Positions 1-7,597 of a DNA stretch of 24,594 nt are shown here, piece by piece (the first letter of the stretch is position 1; every line of letters begins with the position of its first letter). The translations under genes were made by a program, and so were the position numbers. A model generated the notes under the pieces. The model was given only the letters and a program-made list of their open reading frames with translations. It was not told the origin of the DNA and ran no database searches. The DNA is from a virus. The stretch is taken from positions 1-24,594 of the IMG/VR virus record IMGVR_UViG_3300035034_001546. One strand, written 5' to 3'.

Positions 1-1347
1 GCGTATGAACAAGCCAAGGCCGACAGTGGCGGCAGCTATCGCCGCTCCTATAGCAAGGAAAGTGCCTACTACGATACCGAGGGCTGCAAGAGTAAACGCG
101 GTCTGGGCCAACGCTGCGGCCATAGCAACGCGCCACGCTGCGATAGCGGTTATCAAAAGCTTTACTGCTTTGTACATAGCGACAAGGGCGGCTATGCCGG
201 GTCCAATGATAAATACGAACAATCCACGAGCCACAATAAGTGCAGCAGCGATGGCCCCTCCAAGCGCGACCATCTGTATACGTGACCGCTGTATTTCTGG
301 ATCAAGCGCCTTGAAGTTTGCGGCAGCTTGTCGGAGATAAGTGGAAATATCGACCAGATATGGAGCGAGTTCTTCGCCAATATCCTTAGCAATATCGACA
401 ACGGTATTCCGCAACAGTTTCATCGACCCGTCGAAGGTGTCGAGGTTTGTTGCCGCCAATTCCAGCGCCCTATCAGTATCCGTGATCGCGGCAAGCAATC
501 TACTATATTGGCTTTCACCAGTATCGCCTATTTCTTCCAAAGCGTTCGTAAACGCTTTTACGCCTGCAAGGGCTTCTGTTTCAAAGATACGCGCAAGGTC
601 GGCGTCGGAAAGGTCCGAATTCCTGATGTCATTCAAAATATCAACGAGATTTCGCAGTTCACCCGTTGTTGTCTTGGTTGCAATTCCCGCGTCTCGTAGA
701 AGAGTACCCGCCTCCCCCAATGGGCGAACAAGTCGGATGATGATGTTACGCAAAGCTGTACCGGCTTGTTCACCGCGCAGACCCACGTTGAACAGCACAC
801 CCAAGGCGGCAGACGTTTCTTCAATAGAAAGGCCAGCAAGTTCGGCGACAGGTGCTACCTGACGAAAGGCGAAGGCCAGTTTATCGATACTGGCAAGCGA
901 CCCTGTGATCGTCGCCACAAACACGTTCGCAACACGGGTTGTTTCATTGGCTTCCAGTCGGAAAGCCCGAATGTTGGAGGTCAGCACATCGGAAGCTACG
1001 CCAACGTCTGCAAGTGTCGCCTGCGATAGAAGCAACACGCCGTTCATGGCCGCGAGGCTTTCCTTGGTAGTAAAACCGGCCTGCGCAAGGTTCTGTAGTG
1101 CGCGACCTGCATCCAAGGCACTTGTGGTAGTAATCAACGAGAAATTACGAGCCGCTGCACTCATTTCTCGGAACGTGGTGATAGTTCCGCCAGCAATGGC
1201 GTTCGTCAGTTTAAGCTGCACCTCAAACTGACGAAACTCATTCAGTGCAAATCCCAGACCTCGGGCTGCTACTGTGGCTGCGGCAAACGCCCCAGCCATA
1301 GCTTGTAGGTCTCTTGCTGCTGCTCTGAAATCTGCACCTTCGGCCAT
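1..1347 (-). CDS. Tail tape measure protein, N-terminal part (runs off left edge)
   Basis: The tape measure protein fixes tail length, occupies the tail lumen and is thought to help DNA cross the host envelope. The visible 449 residues start with MAEGADFRAAARDL and have no stop before the left edge. Residues of about 20-300 match the pattern of the TP901-1/PhageMin_Tail core: helical, Ala/Leu-rich, with blocks such as TTTSALDAGRALQNLAQAG and LAGLSIEETSAALGVLFN. From about residue 380 to the edge the protein is strongly hydrophobic and Ala/Gly-rich, as expected for the membrane-active stretch of these proteins. The ATG at 1347 has an AAGGA ribosome site seven bases upstream and lies nine bases after the chaperone-extension stop, so the two are probably co-translated. 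Family assignment is by recognition of sequence pattern and by gene order. Confidence 0.92.
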   Translation of the reverse strand, partial: MAEGADFRAAARDLQAMAGAFAAATVAARGLGFALNEFRQFEVQLKLTNAIAGGTITTFREMSAAARNFSLITTTSALDAGRALQNLAQAGFTTKESLAAMNGVLLLSQATLADVGVASDVLTSNIRAFRLEANETTRVANVFVATITGSLASIDKLAFAFRQVAPVAELAGLSIEETSAALGVLFNVGLRGEQAGTALRNIIIRLVRPLGEAGTLLRDAGIATKTTTGELRNLVDILNDIRNSDLSDADLARIFETEALAGVKAFTNALEEIGDTGESQYSRLLAAITDTDRALELAATNLDTFDGSMKLLRNTVVDIAKDIGEELAPYLVDISTYLRQAAANFKALDPEIQRSRIQMVALGGAIAAALIVARGLFVFIIGPGIAALVAMYKAVKLLITAIAAWRVAMAAALAQTAFTLAALGIVVGTFLAIGAAIAAATVGLGLFIR

Positions 1348-1356
1348 TCTGCGTCC

Positions 1357-1845
1357 TTACTTCTGCTTACCCTTGGTGGGTATCCGAGCCATTCCGGGAT
1401 TTCCGTGTGCGCCTGCTGAGTATTTTTGCTGCGCCTTAGAACGTTCGATCATTTCATCGCGCGTCTTGGAAGTTTCCCGTTCAAACTGTTGTTCGGCATT
1501 TACGGCAGATGATATGATCTGCATGGTTGGCAGAAATAGGGCGGGTTGTTCGTCTAACCCCCCTTTGGCTGGTAGAAAACCCTTGTCGTAAGCGTTGTAG
1601 GTGGTGATTATTTGCCCCCACCATTCCGGGTCTTCTTTGATAGGAGAACGAGGACACCTATTCTGAGGTTCCCCGTCCGGTAGTTCCCAATAGTTACCCG
1701 TCTTGAAAGCGTCGGGCGTGACTAGGTGTCGTTTCAGTTCGGCAGGACTTGTGCATCCTCGCTCTCGCTGCTGTTCCTCGGTGCAGTCGTCGCAGCGCCA
1801 CTCTCTAAACTCCCTTCGATGAGTGGCGGCAACGGATTTTCGGAG
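1357..1845 (-). CDS. Tail assembly chaperone C-terminal extension (gpT-like), made by -1 frameshift
   Basis: In lambda-like siphophages the G gene is followed by T, translated only as a G-T fusion after a -1 slip; the fusion recruits tail tube subunits to the tape measure. Here the downstream reading frame overlaps the end of the upstream chaperone gene and has no convincing start of its own: its most upstream start is a TTG at 1935, deep in the other gene. A slip on GGGAAAC at 1851-1845 joins 174 residues of the first gene to 162 residues of this frame, giving 336 aa. The extension has cysteines at its residues 18, 21, 31 and 64 (CDDC near the start), which could bind a metal. It ends nine bases before the tape measure start, the classic position. 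The split at 1845 is inferred from the slippery site. Confidence 0.82.
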   Translation of the reverse strand, partial: LRKSVAATHRREFREWRCDDCTEEQQRERGCTSPAELKRHLVTPDAFKTGNYWELPDGEPQNRCPRSPIKEDPEWWGQIITTYNAYDKGFLPAKGGLDEQPALFLPTMQIISSAVNAEQQFERETSKTRDEMIERSKAQQKYSAGAHGNPGMARIPTKGKQK

Positions 1846-2366
1846 TTTCCCACCATGTCCGAAGTCATCCCGTTTTTCTTCAAGATGGCCTCCGAAAGTT
1901 CGAGCATCACTTCCTGCGAGAAATGCGTCATGCAATCCTCGTGTACCACGGACTTGAAGCCCGTTTCGCCCACCTGACCTGTGCCCCGTTTGAAGGGAAC
2001 AACTTTGCCCGTGGCAGAAAGCATGTTCTCCCAGCCCACAAGCCCACGTTCGACAAGCGCATAGGCCCGCTGAACCCGCCGCATCTGCATGGAAATACCG
2101 CCGTCCTTGAGCGTCGGCGTGGCGTTCAGATCGCCAAGTTCGATACGGTCAGAGCGGGTCAGGTTGCCAATGTGAAAAGTCGTCGGTTCGCCTGCATCTT
2201 CGGCAACCTCGTTCTCGACTGTGGAACGTGCCTCTGCACGGGCATCCGGGTCCGTGAATTCCTTGAGGCGTTTTTCAACCTCTTTCTTGATCTGGTCGGG
2301 GTGTGCCGGATCGCTCTTGAGAACGATGGGTTCTTTTTCTGCGAGGGATACGCCTTTGATCGCCAT
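1734..2366 (-). CDS. Tail assembly chaperone, short form (gpG-like)
   Basis: This 210-aa, mostly helical and charged protein lies directly after the tail tube gene and before the tape measure gene, the fixed position of the siphophage tail assembly chaperone. No sequence family is recognised beyond that context. The ATG at 2366 has a strong AAAGGAG site eight bases upstream. The last 36 codons after the GGGAAAC heptamer are the part replaced in the frameshift product; they are low complexity (rich in Ser, Glu, Ala and Pro), as is common for the terminated form. The 0-frame stop is at 1734-1736. The short form normally greatly outnumbers the fused form. Confidence 0.82.
   Translation of the reverse strand: MAIKGVSLAEKEPIVLKSDPAHPDQIKKEVEKRLKEFTDPDARAEARSTVENEVAEDAGEPTTFHIGNLTRSDRIELGDLNATPTLKDGGISMQMRRVQRAYALVERGLVGWENMLSATGKVVPFKRGTGQVGETGFKSVVHEDCMTHFSQEVMLELSEAILKKNGMTSDMVGNSENPLPPLIEGSLESGAATTAPRNSSESEDAQVLPN
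1796..1851 (-). promoter_or_regulatory. Programmed -1 ribosomal frameshift signal: GGGAAAC plus downstream stem-loop
   Basis: On the minus strand the heptamer GGGAAAC (1851-1845) is read as G GGA AAC in the chaperone frame, a canonical X XXY YYZ site and one base different from lambda's GGGAAAG. After a 16-base spacer, CGCCACTC (1828-1821) can pair with GAGTGGCG (1803-1796), giving an 8-bp perfect stem with a 17-base loop. The spacer is longer than the usual five to nine bases, so the role of the stem is less certain than the slip site itself. Confidence 0.8.
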
Positions 2367-2402
2367 TGCTGCTGCTCCTTTTGTGCTGCTGCTATGTGCG
2401 CG

Positions 2403-2576
2403 TTATTTAGTGGCTACTATTTTTCTAACGCGCACGGTTCCTTGTTGTATTTCGTCTGCAAAGTCTTCCTCTGCTTTGGCCCGTGTCAGACGTGCCGTAA
2501 CAGCGTGAAATACTTCTACACCATTACTGTCGCGTAGTCCACTCGACTTTTCTACAAGATAGACTACAGAACGCAT
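2403..2576 (-). CDS. Small hypothetical protein, 57 aa
   Basis: A 57-residue ORF fills most of the gap between the tail chaperone and tail tube genes. It starts with MRSVVYLVEKSSGLRD and ends KIVATK before TAA at 2403-2405. The ATG at 2576 is preceded by AAGGGG (2588-2583) at a good six-base spacing. The predicted product is soluble, with a helical middle (RLTRAKAEEDF) and a basic C-terminus; no signal peptide or membrane segment is evident. It is the first gene after the tail tube terminator, and one copy of the dispersed 14-bp palindrome (2588-2601) abuts its ribosome site. I do not recognise a family. A small chaperone or head-tail accessory role would only be a guess from position. Confidence 0.65.
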   Translation of the reverse strand: MRSVVYLVEKSSGLRDSNGVEVFHAVTARLTRAKAEEDFADEIQQGTVRVRKIVATK

Positions 2577-2587
2577 GATGATCCCCT

Positions 2588-2601
2588 TGCAATTGATTGT
2601 A
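2588..2601. repeat. Dispersed 14-bp near-palindrome, site 1
   Basis: TGCAATTGATTGTA on the plus strand. It lies in the 5' leader of the 57-aa gene, touching its ribosome site, and about 20 bases downstream of the tail tube terminator. Identical to sites 2 and 4. Confidence 0.8.
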
Positions 2602-2621
2602 GCGAATTTTATTCAAAAGAA

Positions 2622-2645
2622 AAGGGCGCTCCGAAGAACGCCCTT
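2622..2645 (-). terminator. Intrinsic terminator after the tail tube gene, UUCG-capped
   Basis: Read on the minus strand, AAGGGCGTTC pairs with GAGCGCCCTT (one G-T wobble) around a TTCG loop, giving a 10-bp stem closed by the exceptionally stable C(UUCG)G tetraloop. TTCTTTT follows immediately. It lies 34 bases after the tail tube stop and would limit transcription into the chaperone and tape measure genes. Confidence 0.88.
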
Positions 2646-2679
2646 CCCTTGCATGGGGGGGTAGTGGTTACACTCTACA

Positions 2680-4239
2680 CTAGTGGAACGAAACGCGCAA
2701 CTCGTCATCGCCAGCGGGGGAAAGACCGTTCAACTGGAACGAGGCTTCCAAGGTCACGGTGTTGTTCCGGTCGCCGTAGGTCAGACCTGTGTAGGTCACA
2801 CGGTCCATGAAGAAGCGCACCGTGTTTCCTGCAACCGTGCCGACGCGGATATGCAGCGGGAACTCGATGTTTTTCGAGAAGTTGCCCCACATGCCCGTAT
2901 AGGCTTCGTAAGTCGCCTCCGGGTTCAACTGCGCCGTGGGTTCACGGCCCGTGATCTGCGAACCATCGTAGCCGTCCGCTGCGTTCATGCACTCTTTCGG
3001 GTTGATGGTGTTGCCCAGAGCGATGGTGAACGACTGTGCGCAGAAGTCGCCGTCACCATTGATCGACATTTGCGCCAGTTCGACTTGCGGAGGCAGCGTC
3101 TGTTCGAACGCGGCGTCCAGCGGTGTGGGTTCTTCGAGAGGATCGATGTAGTTGCCTTGGAACTCGAAAGAAGCCTGCGAAAGATTTCCAGCTTCCCCGT
3201 TGAACGTCACAGTGCCGTTACAGGCCGTGATCTTGTGCAGAACGCCGTCTTTGTAGGCGTACATCGTGATCGTGTCGGTCAGAGCCTGCCGCGAAGTCGG
3301 GAAGTAAGTGTAGCCTTCTTCGTAGAGGTTCACGATCCACTTCTGTCCGACCACGAGGTCGCCGGTCCATGTCGGCGTGATTTCCGCCCCACTGGCACCA
3401 AGGTCAATTGCTGTGGACCCGGAAGTAGTCGCAACAGGCAATGCGCCAGAGGTGAAAGTCACGGTAATGACCCCGGCGGTCGCGCTGGCCGCAAGTCGGG
3501 TATCTGCGTCGATCAGTGCAGCGATAGCTGTCGCCACGCCTGCGGCGTCGGTGTTGGCGGTGACACTGGTATACGGGAATGTAACACCACCGATAGTGGC
3601 GTAGAAATCATCGCCAGCCGTGAAAGTGCCAGCTACTGTGAATGTCAGCGATGTCCTGTCGGTGGCGTCGAGCACCATCGTCATGGTCGCGCTGTCGTTC
3701 ATGCGGGCGTCGTGTCGCGTGTTGGGCAGAACTGTCAAATCGGGAACCGCGCCGGTCCAACGAGATACAGCGAGTTCCGCTGTGGCGGAAGCACCTCCGG
3801 TAACGCATTCGACAAGATACGAGCCATACCGAGAGGCAGGTGCCGTGGTCAAGGCCCACGAGACAGTAGGTCCGACAACGCTGCCAAACACGACAGGCGG
3901 TGCGATTTGTGTTGCCGCGCCAGACGTGACAAGCAGTTCACGCATACCGCAACCGCGCAACAGGGTGCCGAGACGCGGGCGCACAGTCGCATCGCCCGAG
4001 CCTTTGACTTCGGCGTCGAACGTAATGTTCATGATTTTCCGGCCAACGCCCTCGGGGATCGGCGAGAAAGATGGACGAAAAACGTTCCGTTCCAGCAGCG
4101 TGGGATCGAGTTGAATATCGAGGTTGCCGACAAGAAAGGCGTCGTCGGCAGCGGTGGGGATGGGGTCAACGCCCCGCGTCACTTCCAACTTCGCAGTCAT
4201 CAGCGCGAGTGACGTTCTCATTGATGGTTTTACAGCCAT
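2680..4239 (-). CDS. Major tail tube protein
   Basis: This 519-aa protein is the likely building block of the tail tube. The position between the head-tail joining genes and the frameshifting tail chaperone is diagnostic. The C-terminal part reads as a beta-rich tube subunit (for example RFFMDRVTYTGLTYGDRNN near the end). It is longer than many tube proteins because of a Thr/Ala/Gly-rich central region, about residues 190-290, with the pattern SVTANTDAAGVATAIAALI; similar segments occur in surface-exposed domains of tail tube and sheath proteins, so this is probably a decoration domain on the outside of the tail. The ATG at 4239 has AAGGA-type sites nearby and a CACACAC tract further upstream. 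A strong terminator follows. Identification rests on pattern and gene order. Confidence 0.85.
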   Translation of the reverse strand: MAVKPSMRTSLALMTAKLEVTRGVDPIPTAADDAFLVGNLDIQLDPTLLERNVFRPSFSPIPEGVGRKIMNITFDAEVKGSGDATVRPRLGTLLRGCGMRELLVTSGAATQIAPPVVFGSVVGPTVSWALTTAPASRYGSYLVECVTGGASATAELAVSRWTGAVPDLTVLPNTRHDARMNDSATMTMVLDATDRTSLTFTVAGTFTAGDDFYATIGGVTFPYTSVTANTDAAGVATAIAALIDADTRLAASATAGVITVTFTSGALPVATTSGSTAIDLGASGAEITPTWTGDLVVGQKWIVNLYEEGYTYFPTSRQALTDTITMYAYKDGVLHKITACNGTVTFNGEAGNLSQASFEFQGNYIDPLEEPTPLDAAFEQTLPPQVELAQMSINGDGDFCAQSFTIALGNTINPKECMNAADGYDGSQITGREPTAQLNPEATYEAYTGMWGNFSKNIEFPLHIRVGTVAGNTVRFFMDRVTYTGLTYGDRNNTVTLEASFQLNGLSPAGDDELRVSFH

Positions 4240-4269
4240 GGTCCTTGGTTCCTTCGTTTGTGGTGTGTG

Positions 4270-4767
4270 TCAGCTTTCGCCTATCAGTCTATACGGGTCA
4301 TGGAGCCGGGTTTTGTACTTGACGATAACGACAAGAGTTCCACCGGGATAGGCGTCATTGATGCCTAGGATCGTGGGTGAGTTGCTTTCTTCCTGTATGT
4401 CCGTAGTTAGACTGCCAAGGTTGTGATCTTCCAAGACTGCCTTCTTCACTAGTCCGAGATAATACTGATAAAGGTCCACCTCGTCCACCCCTCTATCCCC
4501 GCGAAAGCGAAACGAGAAAAACATGGGTAATTCGTAGTTGGAGCAGCCCCCATAGGCTTCCTCCATCGTCTCGGTCCCTTCTTCAATACCAGCGAAGGGT
4601 GCCTTATCGTTTGGAAGTTCTTCGGTATTGCCTTGGTAGACAGTACGAAACACAGAACCTACGCCGTCACCATAGTCATCGGTGAGGTTTACAAGCTTGG
4701 TTTCAAACGCCAACTTGATGCGTTGACGTACAGTTGCGCCATTTACTGATGAAATTCTCTGGGGCAT
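4270..4767 (-). CDS. Probable tail terminator / tail completion protein
   Basis: A 165-aa protein (MPQRISSVNG...) located between the gp10-like neck gene and the tail tube gene, where siphophages of HK97/lambda type carry the tail terminator, which caps the tail tube and docks it to the head. It opens with a helix rich in basic and hydrophobic residues (ATVRQRIKLAFETKLVNL) and then alternates strands, as known terminators do. The motif GTLVVIVKYKTRLHDPYRL near the C-terminus matches a typical last strand. Its ATG overlaps the upstream stop as TAATG, suggesting coupled translation. The assignment is mainly positional, because these proteins diverge strongly in sequence. Confidence 0.68.
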   Translation of the reverse strand: MPQRISSVNGATVRQRIKLAFETKLVNLTDDYGDGVGSVFRTVYQGNTEELPNDKAPFAGIEEGTETMEEAYGGCSNYELPMFFSFRFRGDRGVDEVDLYQYYLGLVKKAVLEDHNLGSLTTDIQEESNSPTILGINDAYPGGTLVVIVKYKTRLHDPYRLIGES

Positions 4768-5441
4768 TAGCTTCTACGTCCTCTTCCTCTGCTACCTCTA
4801 CTTGCGATGCCTGCCGCCCTAACAAAGTCAAACTTCGCCATTTCCTGTACTACTACGCGGCCCAAGGCAGCGATGAAACGGGAAGAATTACGCTCCCATG
4901 CTTTCGCAAGCAAACCGCGCCCTTCTACCTCGGCGAAATCTACTAGAACATAAAGAAGGCGCAACTTATCGCCTTCCTTGTAAGCAATGAACGAACTTCC
5001 GGTTTTCTTGCTTTTATAAACAAACGTTTTCTTGATATTGGACCACGAACGGGGGCCGGGAAGTTTTGCTGTGCCGTCCGGTCTTAACCCGTCATATACG
5101 GGTAGTGCCAACTTTTCTGTTCTCCGAGGCTCTATGGTTCCCCCCTCTTCCTGTCGCAGAAGATAGGAGGGTCCAATAATGTGACCTCTTATGTTTGTGA
5201 ACGTGGCTCCAAATACTCTGACGCCGCCCGCCCTCATTATGTTTCTAGCGCGTCCTGATCGGTTGTATCCACGCTCTGTGGTTACTTCGTCAACGACGCG
5301 CTTTAGTATGATGCTCAGTTCAAGACGAATTTCCGCAGCTATCAATGATCTGCGTCTTTGCGGCACACGAAGAGGGCTAAGTGCCGCCGCCGTTACTAGC
5401 GTGACATCGGGGTCAAAAACCTTAACATTACGGCTAGGCAT
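4767..5441 (-). CDS. Neck / head-tail joining protein, HK97 gp10-like
   Basis: A 224-aa, strongly basic protein starting MPSRNVKVFDPDV. HK97 gp10-like proteins sit at the neck or connect the head-completion complex to the tail. A long N-terminal helix (RRRSLIAAEIRLELSIILKR) is followed by a Gly/Arg-rich strand region with LLRQEEGGTIEPRRTEKLAL and a C-terminal Arg/Gly-rich tail. The gene order adaptor, this gene, terminator, tail tube is the standard one. The ATG at 5441 overlaps the end of the adaptor gene by eight bases and has no clear ribosome site, so translation is probably coupled. Function is inferred from pattern and place. Confidence 0.7.
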   Translation of the reverse strand: MPSRNVKVFDPDVTLVTAAALSPLRVPQRRRSLIAAEIRLELSIILKRVVDEVTTERGYNRSGRARNIMRAGGVRVFGATFTNIRGHIIGPSYLLRQEEGGTIEPRRTEKLALPVYDGLRPDGTAKLPGPRSWSNIKKTFVYKSKKTGSSFIAYKEGDKLRLLYVLVDFAEVEGRGLLAKAWERNSSRFIAALGRVVVQEMAKFDFVRAAGIASRGSRGRGRRS

Positions 5442-6096
5442 TGCTTGCCATAAACAACCGTGTTTCAGGCGTCAGAAACACCAAGGCTTCCTGCACAAAA
5501 CCAGATGCGGTCAATTTGCGGTTAGCAGTTCTGTTTGCTTCTGCGTCACGAGAGTTACCCAGCAAATCGTTGAGGATACGTCGCACCTGATACGCAGCTT
5601 GCGCTATACAAGCCTGTTTCAGGTTCGCAGACACAAGCAGCAAATTGGGGTCTGTGTCGTCTACGGGAAAGCCCGCGAAATACGAAACTCGCAGAGAACG
5701 ACCATACGAACGCATCTTGATTGGATAGAAGACAATCTGACCAAGACGTGTATCTACATCGTATGATGTGGTCGGAATATCCCCGGTGTTTTCCCAATCA
5801 CCTCCCGTGTTGAACTTTACTGTGGGGTATTCCCCATCCGCGATACTGATCGGCTTCTCACGGGTCGAGAACTTGACAAAACCTACTCCCTGCCGGATAG
5901 CAACGTCAATGTCATACGTGTTGAAGTAATCAACGTAGTTGGCTTTCTCCCAATCACGGCGAGTGTACGCCCGAATAAGAGTTGTGGCCTGAATAATCTG
6001 AGCCTGCATGAGGCTGTTATCTTCTGTCCAACCGGCTTCTGTACGGAGATAGCCGCGAAGATCATCCACTGTGCAGAACATGTTGGTGGTTGTCAT
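5434..6096 (-). CDS. Head-tail adaptor (gp6-like head completion protein)
   Basis: The 220-aa product would bind under the portal as the first ring of the head completion complex. Residues 1-60 look like the helical bundle of gp6/gp15-type adaptors (VDDLRGYLRTEAGWTEDNSL, then IIQATTLIRAYTRRDW). A beta-rich insertion follows, and the C-terminal helices (LKQACIAQAAYQVRRILNDL) resemble the end of these proteins. I chose the ATG at 6096 over a TTG at 6114: it has ACGGAG at a suitable spacing, whereas the TTG lies inside the dispersed palindrome. The gene follows a hairpin and begins the head-tail joining block. Confidence 0.76.
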   Translation of the reverse strand: MTTTNMFCTVDDLRGYLRTEAGWTEDNSLMQAQIIQATTLIRAYTRRDWEKANYVDYFNTYDIDVAIRQGVGFVKFSTREKPISIADGEYPTVKFNTGGDWENTGDIPTTSYDVDTRLGQIVFYPIKMRSYGRSLRVSYFAGFPVDDTDPNLLLVSANLKQACIAQAAYQVRRILNDLLGNSRDAEANRTANRKLTASGFVQEALVFLTPETRLFMASNA

Positions 6097-6109
6097 CGCA
6101 AAACTCCGT

Positions 6110-6123
6110 TGCAATTGATTGTA
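6110..6123. repeat. Dispersed 14-bp near-palindrome, site 2
   Basis: TGCAATTGATTGTA on the plus strand, in the 5' leader of the head-tail adaptor gene, 13 bases upstream of its ATG and just after a GC-rich hairpin. This is the same arrangement as site 1. Confidence 0.8.
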
Positions 6124-6131
6124 GTGTCGGA

Positions 6132-6153
6132 AAGGGGAGCCTAGGCCCCCCTT
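6132..6153 (-). terminator. Probable terminator hairpin before the head-tail adaptor gene
   Basis: AAGGGG/CCCCTT arms with an inner GCC/GGC helix, interrupted by one A-C mismatch, form a compact GC-rich hairpin. On the minus strand only a short TTT run follows, so termination is likely partial. It begins ten bases after the stop of the 112-aa gene. Confidence 0.55.
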
Positions 6154-6162
6154 CGCGTTGTT

Positions 6163-6501
6163 CTATGCGCGACTGCGTGGGCGCTTTCGCACAACGCGAT
6201 CTGCGGCCAGTTTGGTCGGACGGGCACGACTGCCGGATTGCCCATAGTTGTTTTCCGCTTCGACCTGAACGTTTTCGTCAATGCGGAAAATGGGTTTGTC
6301 GTAATACTCGCCGTCGCCGTCCCGTGTTTCTTCGGTGAGGTTTTCCAAGATGTCAACGATACGAGTGTCGTTGATCGGCACGGGTACTCCACGTTCAAAC
6401 CGCAGAGCCTCAATCGGGTTCTGCGGCGTGTTGTCGGGGTGGCGAAGGGAATAGAGTGAACCACGAATGAGGGTGGCGGTAGTGGCTTTCTTTGTGGGCA
6501 T
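6163..6501 (-). CDS. Hypothetical protein between capsid and head-tail adaptor, 112 aa
   Basis: A 112-aa protein starting MPTKKATTATLIRGSLYSLR with a strong AAGGAGAG ribosome site. The middle (PIEALRFERGVPVPINDTRIVDILENL) is well formed and probably folded; the C-terminal 30 residues are basic and probably disordered (ends RKRPRSRA). Its place, directly after the major capsid protein, is often taken by small neck, decoration or head-completion proteins in siphophages, but no family is recognised here. It sits between two hairpins (6521-6559 upstream and 6132-6153 downstream), so its mRNA level may be set separately from that of the capsid gene. Confidence 0.72.
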   Translation of the reverse strand: MPTKKATTATLIRGSLYSLRHPDNTPQNPIEALRFERGVPVPINDTRIVDILENLTEETRDGDGEYYDKPIFRIDENVQVEAENNYGQSGSRARPTKLAADRVVRKRPRSRA

Positions 6502-6520
6502 GATATGGACTCTCCTTGAC

Positions 6521-6559
6521 AGGCTCCGGTGAAACGTTTGGTGTGTGACGCCGGAGCCT
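6521..6559 (-). other. Perfect 9-bp inverted repeat between capsid gene and next gene
   Basis: AGGCTCCGG (6521-6529) pairs perfectly with CCGGAGCCT (6551-6559) and the stem can be extended by two further pairs. There is no T-run on the minus strand, so it is more likely an mRNA-stabilising or processing hairpin at the 3' end of the capsid message than a simple terminator. The loop contains CACACACC. Confidence 0.6.
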
Positions 6560-6577
6560 ATCTTGGTATTGCGGCCT

Positions 6578-7534
6578 TTAACCGAGGTTGATGGCCTTGA
6601 CGACCATGTCTTCCTGTTCCAGCTTGAAATCGAACCGCATGGTGAAGACGATGATCAGCACACGCTCACGGCTGTCGCGGTCGAATTCCATCCGCATCTG
6701 GCGCTGAACACCGAAGATGATGTTCGCCGGATCGATGAATAGGCCCATGTTCGAGGGCATCGACGCGGCCCCGATCAGCGGAACGCCAAAGGGAGCGAAG
6801 TTCGTACCATCGCCGGAAACGAGAACACTGTCACCAAGGCCGGTCTGGCGCTGTGCGACCTGCATCATGTATTGCAGCCGCTTGTTGTGGGCGACATAGA
6901 ACTTGTAGCGGTTCATGACCCGTTTGAACTTGTCGGGCAAGGTCTGGATCATTTCGTTGAACGTCACGGCATCGAGAGCCGCGCCGCCGTTGTTGACCAC
7001 GTTGGAAGTCGATTGTACGAGGATACCGTCGCGGGCCGCAAGGAAAGCATCGCCCGAGCCTGTGTCGCCGTTGAACATCACGTCTTCGATGTCCACGCGG
7101 ATGCGTTCGCCCAGCTTCGCCAGCACCGTCTGCTGGAATTGGGTGTTGTCGATCTGACCGCCTTCGATGGTGTCTTCGAGAACCTCGTAAGGAAGGTTGA
7201 CCTCGGCGATCACCTCGTAGGTGTTCAGCGTCACCTTGGTCGTCGTGACCTTGGTACGGTTGGCCCGCGACAAAGCACGGGGGCCTTCCTCGCCGGACAG
7301 CGGCGAGGAAACATTCCCTTGGTTCGCAACGCGCAGGGCGCGGGTGGCGAGGTCCAGCTTGTTCACGACCAGCGACGGCGTGTTCATCATCTGCATCCGC
7401 ACATCATCGAGCAGGGCTGTGTCCTGCGTCAGAATACGGATGAAGTTGTTGGCCTGCGTGGGTTGCATCAATCCGCCGTTCGCCAGATCGGCGAGTGCGA
7501 TGTCGGCTTTTGCGAGAAGTGACTTCATCTTCAT
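6578..7534 (-). CDS. Major capsid protein, HK97 fold
   Basis: The 318-aa product assembles the icosahedral shell. The N-terminal helix region (MKMKSLLAKADIALADLANG) is followed by NNFIRILTQDTALLDDVRM, then by an E-loop-like Ser/Gly segment (about residues 75-90), a long strand (TTTKVTLNTYEVIAEVNLP) and the P-domain helix DIEDVMFNGDTGSG, an ordering typical of HK97-fold capsid proteins in phages with XkdF-like proteases. The C-terminal strands (GVQRQMRMEFDRDSRERVL) fit the A-domain end. It follows protease and scaffold genes. The ATG at 7534 has AAGGGA at a good spacing. There is no long N-terminal delta domain, consistent with a separately encoded scaffold. Confidence 0.9.
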   Translation of the reverse strand: MKMKSLLAKADIALADLANGGLMQPTQANNFIRILTQDTALLDDVRMQMMNTPSLVVNKLDLATRALRVANQGNVSSPLSGEEGPRALSRANRTKVTTTKVTLNTYEVIAEVNLPYEVLEDTIEGGQIDNTQFQQTVLAKLGERIRVDIEDVMFNGDTGSGDAFLAARDGILVQSTSNVVNNGGAALDAVTFNEMIQTLPDKFKRVMNRYKFYVAHNKRLQYMMQVAQRQTGLGDSVLVSGDGTNFAPFGVPLIGAASMPSNMGLFIDPANIIFGVQRQMRMEFDRDSRERVLIIVFTMRFDFKLEQEDMVVKAINLG

Positions 7535-7597
7535 GGTTATTGTCCCTTTGTTCCAGTCGTGTGTGTGTTTGTAGGCCCCCGGAGGGTTAGACGGGGT

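Noticed and set aside
2683-4212. Long plus-strand ORF (509 aa) opposite the tail tube gene
   Set aside because: Its protein is rich in Arg, Gly, Cys and His without any fold pattern, and it mirrors a convincing minus-strand gene. It is a shadow created by codon bias.
7004-7017. Degenerate copy of the palindrome (11 of 14 bases) in the capsid gene
   Set aside because: It keeps only the right half (TCGATTGTA). Similar half-sites near 10079, 14364, 17726, 20111 and 24338 are common enough to be chance, so they were not counted.
7566-7594. Hairpin in the gap between scaffold and capsid genes
   Set aside because: Only five pairs with a ten-base loop and no T-run, so it is not convincing as a terminator.
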